Below are positions 5,127-5,967 of a DNA stretch of 5,967 bases, piece by piece (positions within the stretch are counted from its first letter, which is position 1; every line of letters starts with the position of its first letter). The translations under genes were made by a program, and so were the position numbers. Origin of the DNA: an uncultured Burkholderiaceae bacterium (GTDB taxonomy: Bacteria > Pseudomonadota > Gammaproteobacteria > Burkholderiales > Burkholderiaceae_C); the NCBI GenBank assembly GCA_938022295.1, contig CALIDR010000114.1, forward strand, positions 1 through 5,967, read 5' to 3'. The notes beneath the pieces are model-generated. The model was not told the DNA's origin and did no database searches. It worked only from the letters and a program-made list of their open reading frames with translations.

Positions 5127-5967
5127 TCACTGGGTGGACGGCGTCTGCGGCACCGCCGCCGCGCGCTCGACGCGCTCGACCTGCGGCTCGTCCCAGCGGC
5201 CGGTGATGCGGAACTCGCGCGTGCCGGCCTCCATCAGCGGCTGGCGCAGGAACAGCTGGGCGACGAACGTGCCCAGGCCCACCGCCGGGTTGATGATCGA
5301 GTACAGCAGCGAAGCCGTCGCCGCGTTGACCTCCGGCACGACGATCACGCGCAGGTCCTGCGTCTCGCGCGCGAGGTCGGCCTGGCCTTCCATCAGCACG
5401 CCGGCCTGCAGGCCGCGCATGCGCAGGTTGTTGGTGCGCGCCACGCCGGAGGCGATCGTCACGTCGCCGCTGGCCTCGTCGAACGCGAAGCCCTGCTCGA
5501 ACACGTCGCGGAAGTCCAGCGTCAGCCGCCGCGGCAGCGCGCGCAGGCTCAGCACCGACAGCAGCCGCGCCGCGCCGCTGTCGGCCTGCGGGAAGCGGCC
5601 GGCGCGCAGCGCGAGCTGCAGCCGGCCGTCGAGCGTGGGCACGTCGGGCACCAGCGGCGCGCCCTGCCACGCCACGTCGCCGCTGACGCGCCCGCTGCCG
5701 CCGAGCAGCGCGTCGGGGGCGCCCAGGCGCGCGAGCAGCGCGCCGGCGTCGTCGATGTCGAGCGTGAAGTCGGCCGCCATGCGCGCCGCGGCGCCGCCGC
5801 CGGCCGGGCGCCAGCGCCCGCTGGCGGCCAGGCGCGCGTCGGCGTTGTCGACGCGCAGCCGCGCGAGTTGCCACTCGCGGCCGCCGCCAGGCGCCGGGCG
5901 GTCGACGGCGTCGATCTCGAGCCGCCCGAGCCGCTTGCCGTCGACGGCGAAATCGTCGCCGACGAGG
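5127..5967 (-). CDS. yhdP: YhdP family / AsmA-like envelope protein, C-terminal part (5' end outside window)
   Basis: The frame is open from the right window edge (first whole codon at 5966) to the TGA at 5127-5129, giving 279 C-terminal residues of a protein normally well over 1000 residues long. YhdP-type proteins are inner-membrane-anchored, AsmA-like bridges implicated in moving phospholipids to the outer membrane. The visible part shows the repeating short beta-strand pattern of such proteins (RLGRLEIDAV, WQLARLRVDNADARLAASGRW). It then has the highly conserved C-terminal block LLSVLSLRALPRRLTLDFRD (about 5507-5566), VFEQGFAF, then GVARTNNLRMRG, then DLARETQDLRVIVVPEV. A late amphipathic stretch (SLLYSIINPAVGLGTF) precedes the FRITGRWDEPQVERV end and a short polar tail. 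An internal ATG at 5780 is not the true start, because homology-like sequence continues upstream of it. It is followed 31 bases later by the Nit-type gene on the same strand. The symbol follows the E. coli homologue; family assignment is from recognised motifs, not a search. Confidence 0.9.
   Translation of the reverse strand, partial: LVGDDFAVDGKRLGRLEIDAVDRPAPGGGREWQLARLRVDNADARLAASGRWRPAGGGAAARMAADFTLDIDDAGALLARLGAPDALLGGSGRVSGDVAWQGAPLVPDVPTLDGRLQLALRAGRFPQADSGAARLLSVLSLRALPRRLTLDFRDVFEQGFAFDEASGDVTIASGVARTNNLRMRGLQAGVLMEGQADLARETQDLRVIVVPEVNAATASLLYSIINPAVGLGTFVAQLFLRQPLMEAGTREFRITGRWDEPQVERVERAAAVPQTPSTQ

Noticed and set aside
4289..5206. Plus-strand open frame of 305 codons opposite the Nit-type gene
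   Set aside because: It is antisense to a gene with the full Glu-Lys-Cys triad and has a low-complexity Ala/Arg/Val/His composition.
1..5967. Search for CRISPR arrays, tRNA/rRNA genes, insertion sequences or phage genes
   Set aside because: Coding regions fill nearly the whole window, the longest gap is under 170 bases, and no regularly spaced repeats, terminal inverted repeats or RNA gene signatures were seen.

Overview
The window looks like chromosomal DNA of a very GC-rich (roughly 70% or more by eye) betaproteobacterium. A Burkholderiales of the Rubrivivax/Leptothrix/Methylibium type is most likely. This rests on three things: a YhdP-like gene followed directly by a Nit-type amidohydrolase (an arrangement I recall from betaproteobacteria), a PEP-CTERM secreted protein (a system common in that group), and strong GC bias at third codon positions. 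The placement is inference; the window holds no rRNA or marker gene to confirm it.

Layout from left to right. (1) 1-708, minus strand: the N-terminal ~97% or so of a secreted PEP-CTERM protein. It has a signal peptide and a beta-rich ectodomain, and the window edge cuts it just after the VPEP sorting motif. (2) 709-876: a short gene-free spacer with an 11-bp perfect hairpin, probably the terminator of the transporter operon. (3) 877-2722, minus strand: two overlapping permease genes of a peptide/opine/nickel-type (Dpp/Opp) ABC importer, dppB-like then dppC-like. No ATPase or substrate-binding protein gene accompanies them. (4) 2723-2788: a 66-bp divergent promoter region. (5) 2789-4246, plus strand: a complete NAD(P)-dependent aldehyde dehydrogenase with all catalytic residues. 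(6) 4247-4276: a 30-bp convergent gap with a hairpin. (7) 4277-5095, minus strand: a Nit-type carbon-nitrogen hydrolase with the Glu-Lys-Cys triad. (8) 5127-5967, minus strand: the C-terminal 279 residues of a YhdP/AsmA-like envelope protein, open at the right edge and probably co-transcribed with the Nit gene.

How they fit together: YhdP and Nit form one housekeeping unit reading leftward. The aldehyde dehydrogenase and the two permeases are divergently arranged from one short intergenic region and may be co-regulated, for example uptake of an amine/peptide-like compound with oxidation of its aldehyde; this is inference only. The PEP-CTERM protein is a separate exported product, presumably handled by an exosortase encoded elsewhere.

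No stretch above 300 bases lacks a gene. I see no tRNA, rRNA, CRISPR array, insertion sequence or phage gene. Nothing here convincingly qualifies as an undescribed system. The least ordinary items are the PEP-CTERM protein and the unaccompanied permease pair.
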